From: TMP-24 sp964600685
Lineage (GTDB): Bacteria > Pseudomonadota > Alphaproteobacteria > Rhodobacterales > Rhodobacteraceae
DNA length: 43,119 nucleotides
Assembly: GCA_964600685.1 (NCBI GenBank)
Contig: CAZRKU010000014.1
Span: 1-43,119, forward strand
Direction of reading: 5' to 3'
The position numbers and the translations under genes are program-made. The number at the start of each line of letters is the position of its first letter. Position 1 is the first letter of the stretch. Positions 1-7,018 of this stretch are shown here, piece after piece. Below the pieces are notes generated by a model. That model was not told the DNA's origin. It ran no database searches and worked only from the letters and a program-made list of their open reading frames with translations.

Positions 1-591
1 ATAAGCCACCCAAACGATGGTCAGCCACCAGTCCACATACCATTCCGGTTCGGCATATTCCTTGGATTGCGTGGCACCCAGGACATAACCGCTCGCCGCC
101 AGCACGATCACCAGCTGATAACCCCAGAAGACGAACCAGGCGAGGTTGCCGCCCCAAAGCCGCGCAGCGCAGGTCCGCTGGACCACATAGAACGAGGTCA
201 TCAGAAGGGCGTTCCCGCCGAATGCAAAGATCACCGCCGAGGTGTGCAAGGGCCGGAGCTTGCCGAAGTTCAGATAGCCTTGCGTGGCGTCCGACAGGTT
301 CAGCGCCGGAAAGGCCAGCTGAAACGCGATCACCACCCCTACAAGAAAGCCGACGATCCCCCAGAGCGCCGTCGCGATCGCACCCGCACGCACCACACCA
401 TCGTTATATTCGCTGACCGGCGCCGGCCGGTGGTCATCCGTCGTCCGCAGCGCCCAAACGAACGTCACTGCGGCGGCCAGCATGATGGTCAGAGCGTTCA
501 CCATATAGGCCAGATCATGTGCATAATTGGCGGCAATGGCGGCAAGAACCGCGATTGCGCCAAGCACGACCAGCTTGATGTAATCCCACAT
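1..591 (-). CDS. ccoN: cbb3-type cytochrome c oxidase subunit I, N-terminal part (runs off left edge)
   Basis: CcoN is the catalytic heme-copper subunit of the high-affinity cbb3 terminal oxidase in the cytoplasmic membrane; it reduces O2 with electrons from c-type cytochromes. Translating the minus strand from the ATG at 591 gives 197 codons open to base 1, beginning MWDYIKLVVLGAIAVLAAIA. Several hydrophobic helices follow. The motif GKLRPLHTSAVIFAFGG carries His116, the expected low-spin heme b ligand in this family. The copper and high-spin heme ligands lie beyond the window. The gene is divergent from a universal stress protein gene, and the two share a roughly 200 bp region with two FNR boxes, so low-oxygen induction by FnrL is expected. 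The rest of ccoNOQP presumably lies to the left. No frameshift is seen. Confidence 0.93.
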   Translation of the reverse strand, partial: MWDYIKLVVLGAIAVLAAIAANYAHDLAYMVNALTIMLAAAVTFVWALRTTDDHRPAPVSEYNDGVVRAGAIATALWGIVGFLVGVVIAFQLAFPALNLSDATQGYLNFGKLRPLHTSAVIFAFGGNALLMTSFYVVQRTCAARLWGGNLAWFVFWGYQLVIVLAASGYVLGATQSKEYAEPEWYVDWWLTIVWVAY

Positions 592-683
592 TTCAGCGTC
601 CCTTCGTCACATTCCGTCCCGCGATCCCGGCGGAGGACGGTCCCTGTTACAGTGGCTTCTGAACCGGGTCGGATGCAACTACC

Positions 684-697
684 TTGATCTGGGTCAA
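684..697. promoter_or_regulatory. FNR/FnrL box, ccoN-proximal
   Basis: The sequence TTGATCTGGGTCAA matches the FNR consensus TTGAT-N4-ATCAA with one change (G for A in the right half). Its centre lies about 99 bp upstream of the ccoN ATG and about 102 bp upstream of the chosen usp ATG. FnrL from this same window is the obvious ligand. Confidence 0.8.
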
Positions 698-715
698 CTT
701 GCCGCGTCGCGGGCC

Positions 716-729
716 TTGATCCCGGTCAA
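716..729. promoter_or_regulatory. FNR/FnrL box, usp-proximal
   Basis: The sequence TTGATCCCGGTCAA has the same right-half GTCAA as the neighbouring box. The two boxes start exactly 32 bp apart, about three helical turns. A class II FNR promoter with this box centred near -41.5 would start usp transcription near 764, with a weak -10 candidate TAGGGT at 751-756 and a leader of about 29 nt. Confidence 0.8.
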
Positions 730-792
730 TGTCGTTCCATTTTTCTGGAGTAGGGTGTCAGTCATGCCTTCGGGAAATGGAAGGAGATGAGC

Positions 793-1641
793 ATGGCCTA
801 CAAATCGATACTGACCGTGATAACGACCCCGGCAAGTGCTGCCGTCCAGTTAAATGCGGCAATCGCCTTCGCCCGGCGCGAAGATGCGCACCTCGACGTC
901 TTGTGCCTTGGACTGGATCGGCTTCAGACGGGCTACTACTACGTCGGGGCCGCACCGATGGCCCCGATCGTGGTGCAGGAGACGATCGATCAGGCGAATG
1001 ACGACGCCCGCGCGGTCGAGGCCGCCGTGCGCACGCGGCTGGGCACGGAGGACATCCGCTGGGCAGTCGACACGGCAATCGCGCAACTCGGTTCCATCGG
1101 TGGCGAGGTCGGACGCCTTGCCCGTTTCGCCGATCTGGTCCTGGTGCCACAGCCCTACGGCAAGAATGCCGCCCCGGAACAGGAAGGTATTCTTGAAGCT
1201 GCCTTGTTTGACGGCCGTGCGCCCGCCCTGGTGATGCCGGCCAGTCGGCCCGATGCCACCTACGGCAAGCGCATCGTCATCGCCTGGAATCAAAGCGACG
1301 AAGCCATGTCGGCTATCCGCGCGGCGCTGCCGCTTCTGAAGGCCGCCGCGCTGGTGGACGTGGCGGTCGTCGCACCGCCGTCGCATGGCCCGGAGCGGTC
1401 GGACCCCGGCGGGATGCTCTCTCAGTATCTTGCGCGCCATGGCGTGCGGGCCGAAGTTTCCGTCCTGGCGCGAACCCTGCCCCGTGTGTCCGAACAGATC
1501 TGCCGCCATGTCGGCGACATCAACGCCGACATGGTCGTGATGGGGGCCTATGGTCATTCGCGCTTCCGCGAGGCGGTGCTGGGCGGCACCACGCGCGACA
1601 TGTTCGAGATCGCCCCGGTGCCGGTATTCACCGCGCACTGA
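793..1641 (+). CDS. Tandem universal stress protein (two Usp domains)
   Basis: This is a 282-residue soluble protein of the UspA superfamily. At about twice the single-domain length it fits a tandem Usp protein: an N-terminal half starting MAYKSILTVI, a second half starting near GKRIVIAWNQSDEA, and a C-terminal GAYGHSRFREAVLGGT that fits the ATP-binding G-x2-G-x9-G signature. I chose the ATG at 793 rather than 787 because AAGGAG at 781-786 abuts the first ATG but lies 6 nt from the second. A usp gene divergent from or beside ccoN is typical of Rhodobacter and Paracoccus. Two FNR boxes upstream imply low-oxygen control. Its biochemical role is not known; such proteins are linked to survival under stress. 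Confidence 0.9.
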   Translation: MAYKSILTVITTPASAAVQLNAAIAFARREDAHLDVLCLGLDRLQTGYYYVGAAPMAPIVVQETIDQANDDARAVEAAVRTRLGTEDIRWAVDTAIAQLGSIGGEVGRLARFADLVLVPQPYGKNAAPEQEGILEAALFDGRAPALVMPASRPDATYGKRIVIAWNQSDEAMSAIRAALPLLKAAALVDVAVVAPPSHGPERSDPGGMLSQYLARHGVRAEVSVLARTLPRVSEQICRHVGDINADMVVMGAYGHSRFREAVLGGTTRDMFEIAPVPVFTAH

Positions 1642-1676
1642 GCGGAACTGCGGCTCGTGCGACGCGGGCCCTGGGG

Positions 1677-2078
1677 CTAGTCGGGATAGGCGGCGCGACA
1701 AGCCGCGATGGCCGGCTCTGCCGCCGCCGTCAGCGCCTCGCGCCGGTCAAGAAGATTGTCGAGCACCCGTTTTTCGGCTACCGGGTCGATCGGGACTTCG
1801 CGCCGAACCGTCTGGGTTTGCGGCTCGAAACACATGGTGGTGTGCACCGGGCGCCCCTGCACGCCGGAACCCGGTGCGACGCAAGCCACCCATTGACGGG
1901 TCGTGATCGTGTCAGTCTCATAGGCATATCCGCGCGCGAGATTGCCCTGAGTGTCCGCGATCAGCCGTTCGATCTTGCGCAACTCGGTCGTCGACCGACG
2001 GAGGCACTGTTCCTGCGGTGTGCCGCAGGCGGCCAGGCCGGCCAACAGAGCGGGAACGAAAACCCAACGCACGAACAT
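1677..2078 (-). CDS. Small predicted lipoprotein, function unknown
   Basis: This is a 133-residue protein starting MFVRWVFVPALLAGLAACGT. That is a signal peptide ending in a lipobox (L-A-A-C), so the mature protein should be acylated at Cys18. The mature part has several cysteines and a charged C-terminal helix around KRVLDNLLDRREALTAAAEP. The reading frame stays open upstream of this start, but the signal peptide and lipobox fix the start at 2078. It converges with usp and is divergent from hemF. I do not recognise the family; similar small lipoproteins are common beside heme genes in Rhodobacterales, but no function follows from that. Confidence 0.75.
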   Translation of the reverse strand: MFVRWVFVPALLAGLAACGTPQEQCLRRSTTELRKIERLIADTQGNLARGYAYETDTITTRQWVACVAPGSGVQGRPVHTTMCFEPQTQTVRREVPIDPVAEKRVLDNLLDRREALTAAAEPAIAACRAAYPD

Positions 2079-2205
2079 GATCGCCACCCCGAAAGACCGA
2101 TACGGCGAAGATAGGTCCGCAATCCCCGTGCGCAAGTCCGAAGTGTCCCTATGGTCGGAATGGGCCGAACCTGATAGGCAATTTCCGTTCTGCGAAAGGC
2201 CCGCC

Positions 2206-3090
2206 ATGACCGACGATTTCACCGACCGGAAAGCCCGCGCTGCGGCCTGGTTCCGGACGCTGCGCAATCAGATCGTAGCCGCATTCGAAGATGTGGAAAT
2301 CACCCACAAGAGCGGACCGCTTGCCACCGGGTCAGCCGGAAGGTTCGACGTCACGCAGACCCGTCGCGGCGGCGAGGATGATGCGGGCGGCGGCCTGATG
2401 AGCGTGATGCGCGGGGGCCGGGTCTTTGAAAAGGTCGGGGTCAACGTCTCGACCGTTTATGGCACGTTGGGCGAACGCGCCCAAAGGGCGATGGCGGCGC
2501 GCGGCATTCCGGGCATGGCCGACGATCCGCGCTTCTGGGCGTCGGGAATCAGCCTCGTGGCCCACATGCAGAACCCGCATTGTCCGGCCGTGCACATGAA
2601 CACCCGGATGTTCTGGACACCGCATGCCTGGTGGTTCGGCGGCGGGGCCGACCTGAACCCATGCCTGGAATACGCGGAGGACACGGCGCACTTTCACGCC
2701 ACGCTGAAATCAGCCTGCGATCCGCATGGCGCGGACCTTTACCCGCGCTACAGGGCCTGGGCGGACGACTATTTCTTTGTTCCACACCGGGGGCGGGCGC
2801 GCGGTGTCGGCGGCATTTTCTACGACGACCGGAACAGTGGCGACTGGGAGGCCGACTTCGCGCTGACCCAAGACGTTGGCCGGGCTTTCCTGCCGGCGTT
2901 CCTGCCCCTGATCGAACGTCGGCGCGCGACAGACTGGACCGAGGCCGACAAGGAAACCCAGTTGATCCATCGCGGCCTCTATGCCGAATACAACCTCGTC
3001 TATGACCGCGGCACGAAGTTCGGGCTGGAAAGCGGCCATGATCCGAATGCCGTCCTGATGAGCCTGCCGCCGCTGGCCAAATGGGTCTGA
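2206..3090 (+). CDS. hemF: Oxygen-dependent coproporphyrinogen III oxidase
   Basis: HemF converts coproporphyrinogen III to protoporphyrinogen IX using O2 in heme synthesis; it is a soluble homodimer. The 294-residue product has the family signatures in order: NPHCPAVHMNTRMF, WWFGGGADLNPCLEY, RGVGGIFYDD and YAEYNLVYDRGT. Length is normal. The frame is open upstream to 1951, but the start MTDDFTDRKARA at 2206 is chosen because homology begins there and the upstream part overlaps the divergent lipoprotein gene. AAAGG sits at 2195-2199. The oxygen-independent enzyme HemN is also encoded in this window, so the organism can make heme both with and without oxygen. Confidence 0.97.
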   Translation: MTDDFTDRKARAAAWFRTLRNQIVAAFEDVEITHKSGPLATGSAGRFDVTQTRRGGEDDAGGGLMSVMRGGRVFEKVGVNVSTVYGTLGERAQRAMAARGIPGMADDPRFWASGISLVAHMQNPHCPAVHMNTRMFWTPHAWWFGGGADLNPCLEYAEDTAHFHATLKSACDPHGADLYPRYRAWADDYFFVPHRGRARGVGGIFYDDRNSGDWEADFALTQDVGRAFLPAFLPLIERRRATDWTEADKETQLIHRGLYAEYNLVYDRGTKFGLESGHDPNAVLMSLPPLAKWV

Positions 3091-3094
3091 GGCG

Positions 3095-3288
3095 GAATGG
3101 ATCTTTTCACGATATCTGGCGCTGGCCTATGTCGCCGTCGCCACCACCATCCATGCCGCGATCGTCACGGCAGCGGGGGGGCTCGATATTGGCTGGATGA
3201 TCCGGCCCGCGAACGCGGGCTCAGGCGGACTTTGTCGCTGACGCTGGCGCTCGTCGCGCTCTGGTTTGCCTGGAAAACCCGGACCTAA
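3095..3288 (+). pseudogene. Frameshifted C-terminal remnant of a LysE/RhtB-type exporter
   Basis: Directly after the hemF stop, the frame from 3095 reads EWIFSRYLALAYVAVATTIH and on to TAAGG, a plausible membrane helix. At a run of seven Gs (3175-3181) the sense moves to the frame that reads RYWLDDPARERGLRRTLSL and ends LVALWFAWKTRT at 3288. Together they resemble the last 60 or so residues of LysE-family amino acid exporters, which end in this kind of helix plus W-x-A-W-x-T-R. One missing G would rejoin the frames. No start codon or N-terminal part is visible, so this is either a decayed tail or a tiny two-helix protein with a sequencing indel. The assignment rests on remembered family likeness only. 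Confidence 0.5.
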
Positions 3289-4310
3289 CCGCGCACCACC
3301 CCTATCATCCGGGCCACATGGTCGGGATTGGCATCGGGCGTGATTCCGTGGCCGAGGTTGAAGATATGCGGCCCTTTGCCGAAGGCCGCGACGATGCGGC
3401 GGATCTCCGCGTCCATCGCAGCGCCCCCCGTGACCATGTGGTGAGGGGCCAGATTGCCCTGCACGCACCCATCGGCCTGCACCTGTGCCGCCGCCCATTC
3501 CGCCGACACCGAATTGTCGAGCGCCACGCAATCCGCACCGGTCGCGCGGGCAAATCCCACATAACCCTGCCCCGCCTCGCGCGGAAAAGCGATGACCGGC
3601 AGGCCAGGGTGGCGCGTCTTCAAGGCGGAAATGATACGTTCCGTGGGTCGCACCGCAAAGTCGGTGAAGTCCTGCCCCTTGAGCGACCCCGCCCAACTGT
3701 CGAAAAGTTTTACCACCTCGACCCCGGCCTGCACCTGCATCGACAGATATTCGACCGTCGCATCGCCGATCAGGTCGATCAGCTTGCCAAACAGCACCCG
3801 GTCGGCAGCCTTCAGCGCATGCGCAGGCGCCTGATCCGGGGTTCCGCGCCCGGCGATCATGTAGGTGGCGACCGTCCAGGGCGCGCCGGCAAAGCCGATC
3901 AGCGTCGTCTCTGCCGGCAGTTCGTGCGCCAGGATGCGCACGGTCTCATAGACCGGCGACAAGGTGTCATGGATGTCCCCCACCGACCGCAGCGCCGCAA
4001 AATCCGCAGCGCCTGTCACTGTGGACAGGCGCGGACCTTCGCCGGTCTCGAACCAGAGCTTCGCCCCGAGCGCCTGGCAGATCAGAAGGATGTCGGCAAA
4101 CAGGATCGCCGCATCGAACCCATAGCGGCGGATCGGCTGCAAGGTGACCTCGGCCGCCAGGTCCGGCGTATAACACAGCGACAGGAAGTCCCCGGCCTGC
4201 GCCCGCGTCGCCCGATATTCCGGCAGGTAGCGCCCGGCCTGCCGCATCATCCAGATCGGCGGCGTGGGCAGGCGCTCTCCGGCCAGGGCGCGCAGGATCG
4301 TCTTGGTCAT
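3285..4310 (-). CDS. hemE: Uroporphyrinogen decarboxylase
   Basis: HemE removes four carboxyl groups from uroporphyrinogen III to give coproporphyrinogen III, the substrate of HemF and HemN. The 341-residue product carries the N-terminal signature PPIWMMRQAGRYLPEYR and the motif AAILFADILLICQALG with the catalytic aspartate region. Near the C-terminus IFNLGHGITPDANPDHVARM closes the barrel. Length is typical. It is divergent from hemC across about 109 bp, so the two probably share a promoter region. Its 3' end overlaps the LysE-type remnant by 4 bp. Confidence 0.97.
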   Translation of the reverse strand: MTKTILRALAGERLPTPPIWMMRQAGRYLPEYRATRAQAGDFLSLCYTPDLAAEVTLQPIRRYGFDAAILFADILLICQALGAKLWFETGEGPRLSTVTGAADFAALRSVGDIHDTLSPVYETVRILAHELPAETTLIGFAGAPWTVATYMIAGRGTPDQAPAHALKAADRVLFGKLIDLIGDATVEYLSMQVQAGVEVVKLFDSWAGSLKGQDFTDFAVRPTERIISALKTRHPGLPVIAFPREAGQGYVGFARATGADCVALDNSVSAEWAAAQVQADGCVQGNLAPHHMVTGGAAMDAEIRRIVAAFGKGPHIFNLGHGITPDANPDHVARMIGVVRG

Positions 4311-4419
4311 CGGTCTTCTCCTTCGACCCGCCCCTTCAAGGTCGCCTGCGACGCGATGTCAAGCGTCGCGCCCCCTTGCCCCCATTGCGCGGCCTCATGT
4401 CGCGGGCTATGTCCGGCCC

Positions 4420-5358
4420 ATGCAGATGCCCTCGCCCCAATCGCCCCTGAAGATCGGCACGCGCGGCTCGCCGCTCGCGCTCGCGCAGGCGCATGAGACG
4501 CGCGACCGGCTGAGGGCCGCCTTCGCCCTGCCGGAAAACGCCTTCGCGATCATCGCGATCAAGACCACCGGCGATCGGGTGCAGGACCGTTCCCTGAGGG
4601 AGATCGGCGGCAAGGGCCTGTTCACCCGCGAGATCGAGGAGGCGCTTCTGGACGGGTCCATCGACATCGCCGTCCATTCGATGAAGGACATGCCGAGCCT
4701 CCAGCCCGCCGGACTGATGCTGGACTGTTACCTGCCGCGCGAGGATGTGCGCGATGCCTTCGTCTCCTCCGGCGTGGCGCGGCTTGCCGATCTGCCGCAG
4801 GGCGCGACCGTCGGCTCCTCAAGCCTGCGTCGGCGCGCGCAACTTGCCCATCGGCGGCCCGACCTGAAACTGGTGGAGTTTCGCGGCAACGTGCAGACCC
4901 GCCTGCGCAAGCTTGACGAAGGGGTCGCCCTCGCAACCCTTCTGGCGATGGCCGGGCTGAACCGGCTGGGCATGGCCCATGTCGCCCGATCCGCCATCGC
5001 CGCAGAGGAGATGTTGCCCGCCGTCGCACAGGGCGCCATCGGTATCGAGCGGCGCTTGGGCGATGCGAAGGCCGAGCGGCTTCTGGCTGCGATCCACGAC
5101 CGTCCGACGGGCGAGCGGCTGGCAGCGGAACGCGCCTTCCTCGCCACGCTCGACGGCTCCTGCGAAACCCCCATCGCCGGTCTTGCCATGCATGAGGGCG
5201 CAGGGCTGTGGCTGCGCGGCGAGATCCTGCGCCCCGACGGGTCGGAGGTGATCCGGGGTCAGCGTCGGGTTTCGGTCGCCGACGCGGCGGAGGCAGGCCG
5301 TGATCTGGCCCGCGAACTGCTCGCGCAGGCACCAGCCGGTTTCTTCGACTGGCGCTGA
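4420..5358 (+). CDS. hemC: Porphobilinogen deaminase (hydroxymethylbilane synthase)
   Basis: HemC joins four porphobilinogen molecules into hydroxymethylbilane using a covalently bound dipyrromethane cofactor. The 312-residue product has the opening KIGTRGSPLALAQA, the active-site strand IDIAVHSMKDMPS, the arginine stretch VGSSSLRRRAQL and the cofactor cysteine in LDGSCETPIAG (Cys248 from this start). A second in-frame ATG at 4426 would shorten it by two residues; neither has a clear ribosome binding site. It is divergent from hemE. A strong hairpin begins right after the stop codon. Confidence 0.97.
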   Translation: MQMPSPQSPLKIGTRGSPLALAQAHETRDRLRAAFALPENAFAIIAIKTTGDRVQDRSLREIGGKGLFTREIEEALLDGSIDIAVHSMKDMPSLQPAGLMLDCYLPREDVRDAFVSSGVARLADLPQGATVGSSSLRRRAQLAHRRPDLKLVEFRGNVQTRLRKLDEGVALATLLAMAGLNRLGMAHVARSAIAAEEMLPAVAQGAIGIERRLGDAKAERLLAAIHDRPTGERLAAERAFLATLDGSCETPIAGLAMHEGAGLWLRGEILRPDGSEVIRGQRRVSVADAAEAGRDLARELLAQAPAGFFDWR

Positions 5359-5380
5359 GGGGCGCTGCACGCAGCGCCCC
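5359..5380 (+). terminator. Hairpin immediately after hemC
   Basis: GGGGCGCTG at 5359-5367 and CAGCGCCCC at 5372-5380 form a perfect nine-pair stem with a CACG loop, starting at the base after the hemC stop. There is no T-run, but a G/C-rich hairpin followed by CGGAGTAT is common at gene ends in Rhodobacteraceae. Confidence 0.7.
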
Positions 5381-5381
5381 C

Positions 5382-5448
5382 GGAGTATGTCGACAGGGAA
5401 GAAACGACGACCTTTTTCTGCCTGCTTTCTTCTTTGCAAAAATACTCC
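5382..5448. repeat. Inverted pair of Rhodobacteraceae GGAGTAT elements
   Basis: GGAGTAT at 5382-5388 is matched in inverted orientation by ATACTCC at 5442-5448. GAAGAA on the left (from about 5398) and TTCTTT on the right (5429-5434) lie just inside. The two copies point away from hemC and from the gene ending at 5507, as expected if each marks the 3' end of one of two convergent genes. The GGAGTATTTTTGCAAAGAAG-type element is frequent downstream of Rhodobacteraceae genes; that frequency is from memory. Confidence 0.6.
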
Positions 5449-5506
5449 CCGCCCGGAGGGACGGACGGCCCCTGAGGGCCTCGATGGCCCGCAAGGGACG
5501 ACCTCG

Positions 5507-6916
5507 TCAGTCTGGCAGAACCTTCCCGGGGTTGAGAATGCCCGCCGGATCGAGCGCCGCCTTCACCGCCCGCATCATGTCGAGCGCCACGGGGTCTTTC
5601 CGCCGCGCCATCGAGTTCTTCTTGGACAGGCCGATGCCATGTTCGGCGGAGAAGCTGCCACCAAGGTCGGCGACGATATCCTCGACCCCCGCGATGATCC
5701 GGTCCTTCAGTGCGTGATCGTCCGATGTGGCAATCACGGAGTAGTGCAGATTGCCGTCGCCCAGATGCGCGACCGTCACAGTCCCCGCGCCGGGATCGAC
5801 CTCTGCCAGCCGACGAAGGGCCAGGTCGAGGAATGTTCCGACCTGATCGAGCGGCACGGAGATGTCCGTGTCCACCGTCGGTCCCGCCCCCATCATGATC
5901 TCGGCCGCCGCTTCGCGCCGCGCCCAGATGGCGGCGCGCTGCGCCTCGGATTGCGCCAGATAGGCGTCGGTGATCCGCCCTTCTTCCATCAATGCTGCAA
6001 GGGCGTCTTCCAGAAGGCGGGCGAGCGGCACTTGCCCCTCCGCATCCGGCAAAGCATCGCGCGGCGCGCTGGCGCCGAGTTCGAGGAGGATCGTGACATC
6101 ATGGGCGACAGGAAACGGCAGGCCCAGATCGGGTCGCACCCGCACAAGCCGCTCCTGATAGGTGCGGGGCATGAATTCGAACGCCTCCACCAGACCGCCT
6201 GTCGCCTCCTGCAACCGGTTCAGAAGCGCAAGCGCCGAGTCGAGGTCAGGGACGGCCAGCATGGCCGTGGCATGGGCCTGCGCCGCCGGCACCAGCTTCA
6301 TCACTGCCGCGGTGATCACCCCCAGCGTGCCTTCGGCCCCGATGAAGAGCTGCTTGAGATCATAGCCTGAATTGTCCTTGTGCAGTTCACTCATCAGGTT
6401 CATCACCCGCCCGTCGGCCAGCACAACCTCAAGCCCGAGACAGAGGGCGCGGGTGGAACCATAGCGCAGCACGTTGGACCCGCCCGCATTGGTCGAGAGA
6501 ACTCCGCCGATCATGGCCGAGCCGCGCGCGCCGAACCAGAGCGGGAAGTAAAGCCCCTCCGCCGCCGCCGCGTCGTGTAGCCGCGACAGGATCACACCCG
6601 CCTCGACGATGGCCAGACGCGCCGAACGTTTGACGGCGCGGATGCGGTTCAAGCGTTCGACCGACAGCATCAGCCTGCCCTCGGCCTCGCCCGCGCCGGT
6701 GAGGCCGGTGCGCCCCGCGATCGGCACGACCGCCAGCCGTTCGGCATGGGCAAGCGCCATGACCGCCGCGACCTCGGCCGTCGATCCGGGGCGGACCACC
6801 GCCATCGGCTGCCACGTATGGTCCCCCATCCAGTCGCGCCCATAGGGGGCGCAGTCCTTCCCGGTCAACAGATTGGCGGGACCGACGATGGCGGCAAGGC
6901 GTTCCAGTATGGGCAT
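5507..6916 (-). CDS. FAD-linked D-2-hydroxyacid dehydrogenase (GlcD / D-lactate dehydrogenase family)
   Basis: This 469-residue flavoprotein should oxidise a D-2-hydroxyacid such as D-lactate, glycolate or D-2-hydroxyglutarate. The N-terminal PCMH-type FAD domain shows PIAGRTGLTGAGEAEGRLML and ARGSAMIGGVLSTNAGGSN, and the C-terminal FAD-oxidase domain shows VAHLGDGNLHYSV and FSAEHGIGLSKK. The start at 6916 (MPILERLAAIVG) is set by an AGGAG (minus strand of 6925-6929) eight bases upstream; the open frame continues far upstream, antisense to the next gene. It is single and divergent from the demethylase-like gene. The true substrate cannot be read from sequence; the arrangement also fits D2HGDH. 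Confidence 0.9.
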   Translation of the reverse strand: MPILERLAAIVGPANLLTGKDCAPYGRDWMGDHTWQPMAVVRPGSTAEVAAVMALAHAERLAVVPIAGRTGLTGAGEAEGRLMLSVERLNRIRAVKRSARLAIVEAGVILSRLHDAAAAEGLYFPLWFGARGSAMIGGVLSTNAGGSNVLRYGSTRALCLGLEVVLADGRVMNLMSELHKDNSGYDLKQLFIGAEGTLGVITAAVMKLVPAAQAHATAMLAVPDLDSALALLNRLQEATGGLVEAFEFMPRTYQERLVRVRPDLGLPFPVAHDVTILLELGASAPRDALPDAEGQVPLARLLEDALAALMEEGRITDAYLAQSEAQRAAIWARREAAAEIMMGAGPTVDTDISVPLDQVGTFLDLALRRLAEVDPGAGTVTVAHLGDGNLHYSVIATSDDHALKDRIIAGVEDIVADLGGSFSAEHGIGLSKKNSMARRKDPVALDMMRAVKAALDPAGILNPGKVLPD

Positions 6917-7018
6917 GGGTAATTCTCCTGACATGGCGCAAGTCAACATTTCCTGACGCGATCTGACCAGAGCCTTTCGCCGTGCCGCGCGAGGATCGCG
7001 CTGAACGAGGAGGCCCGC

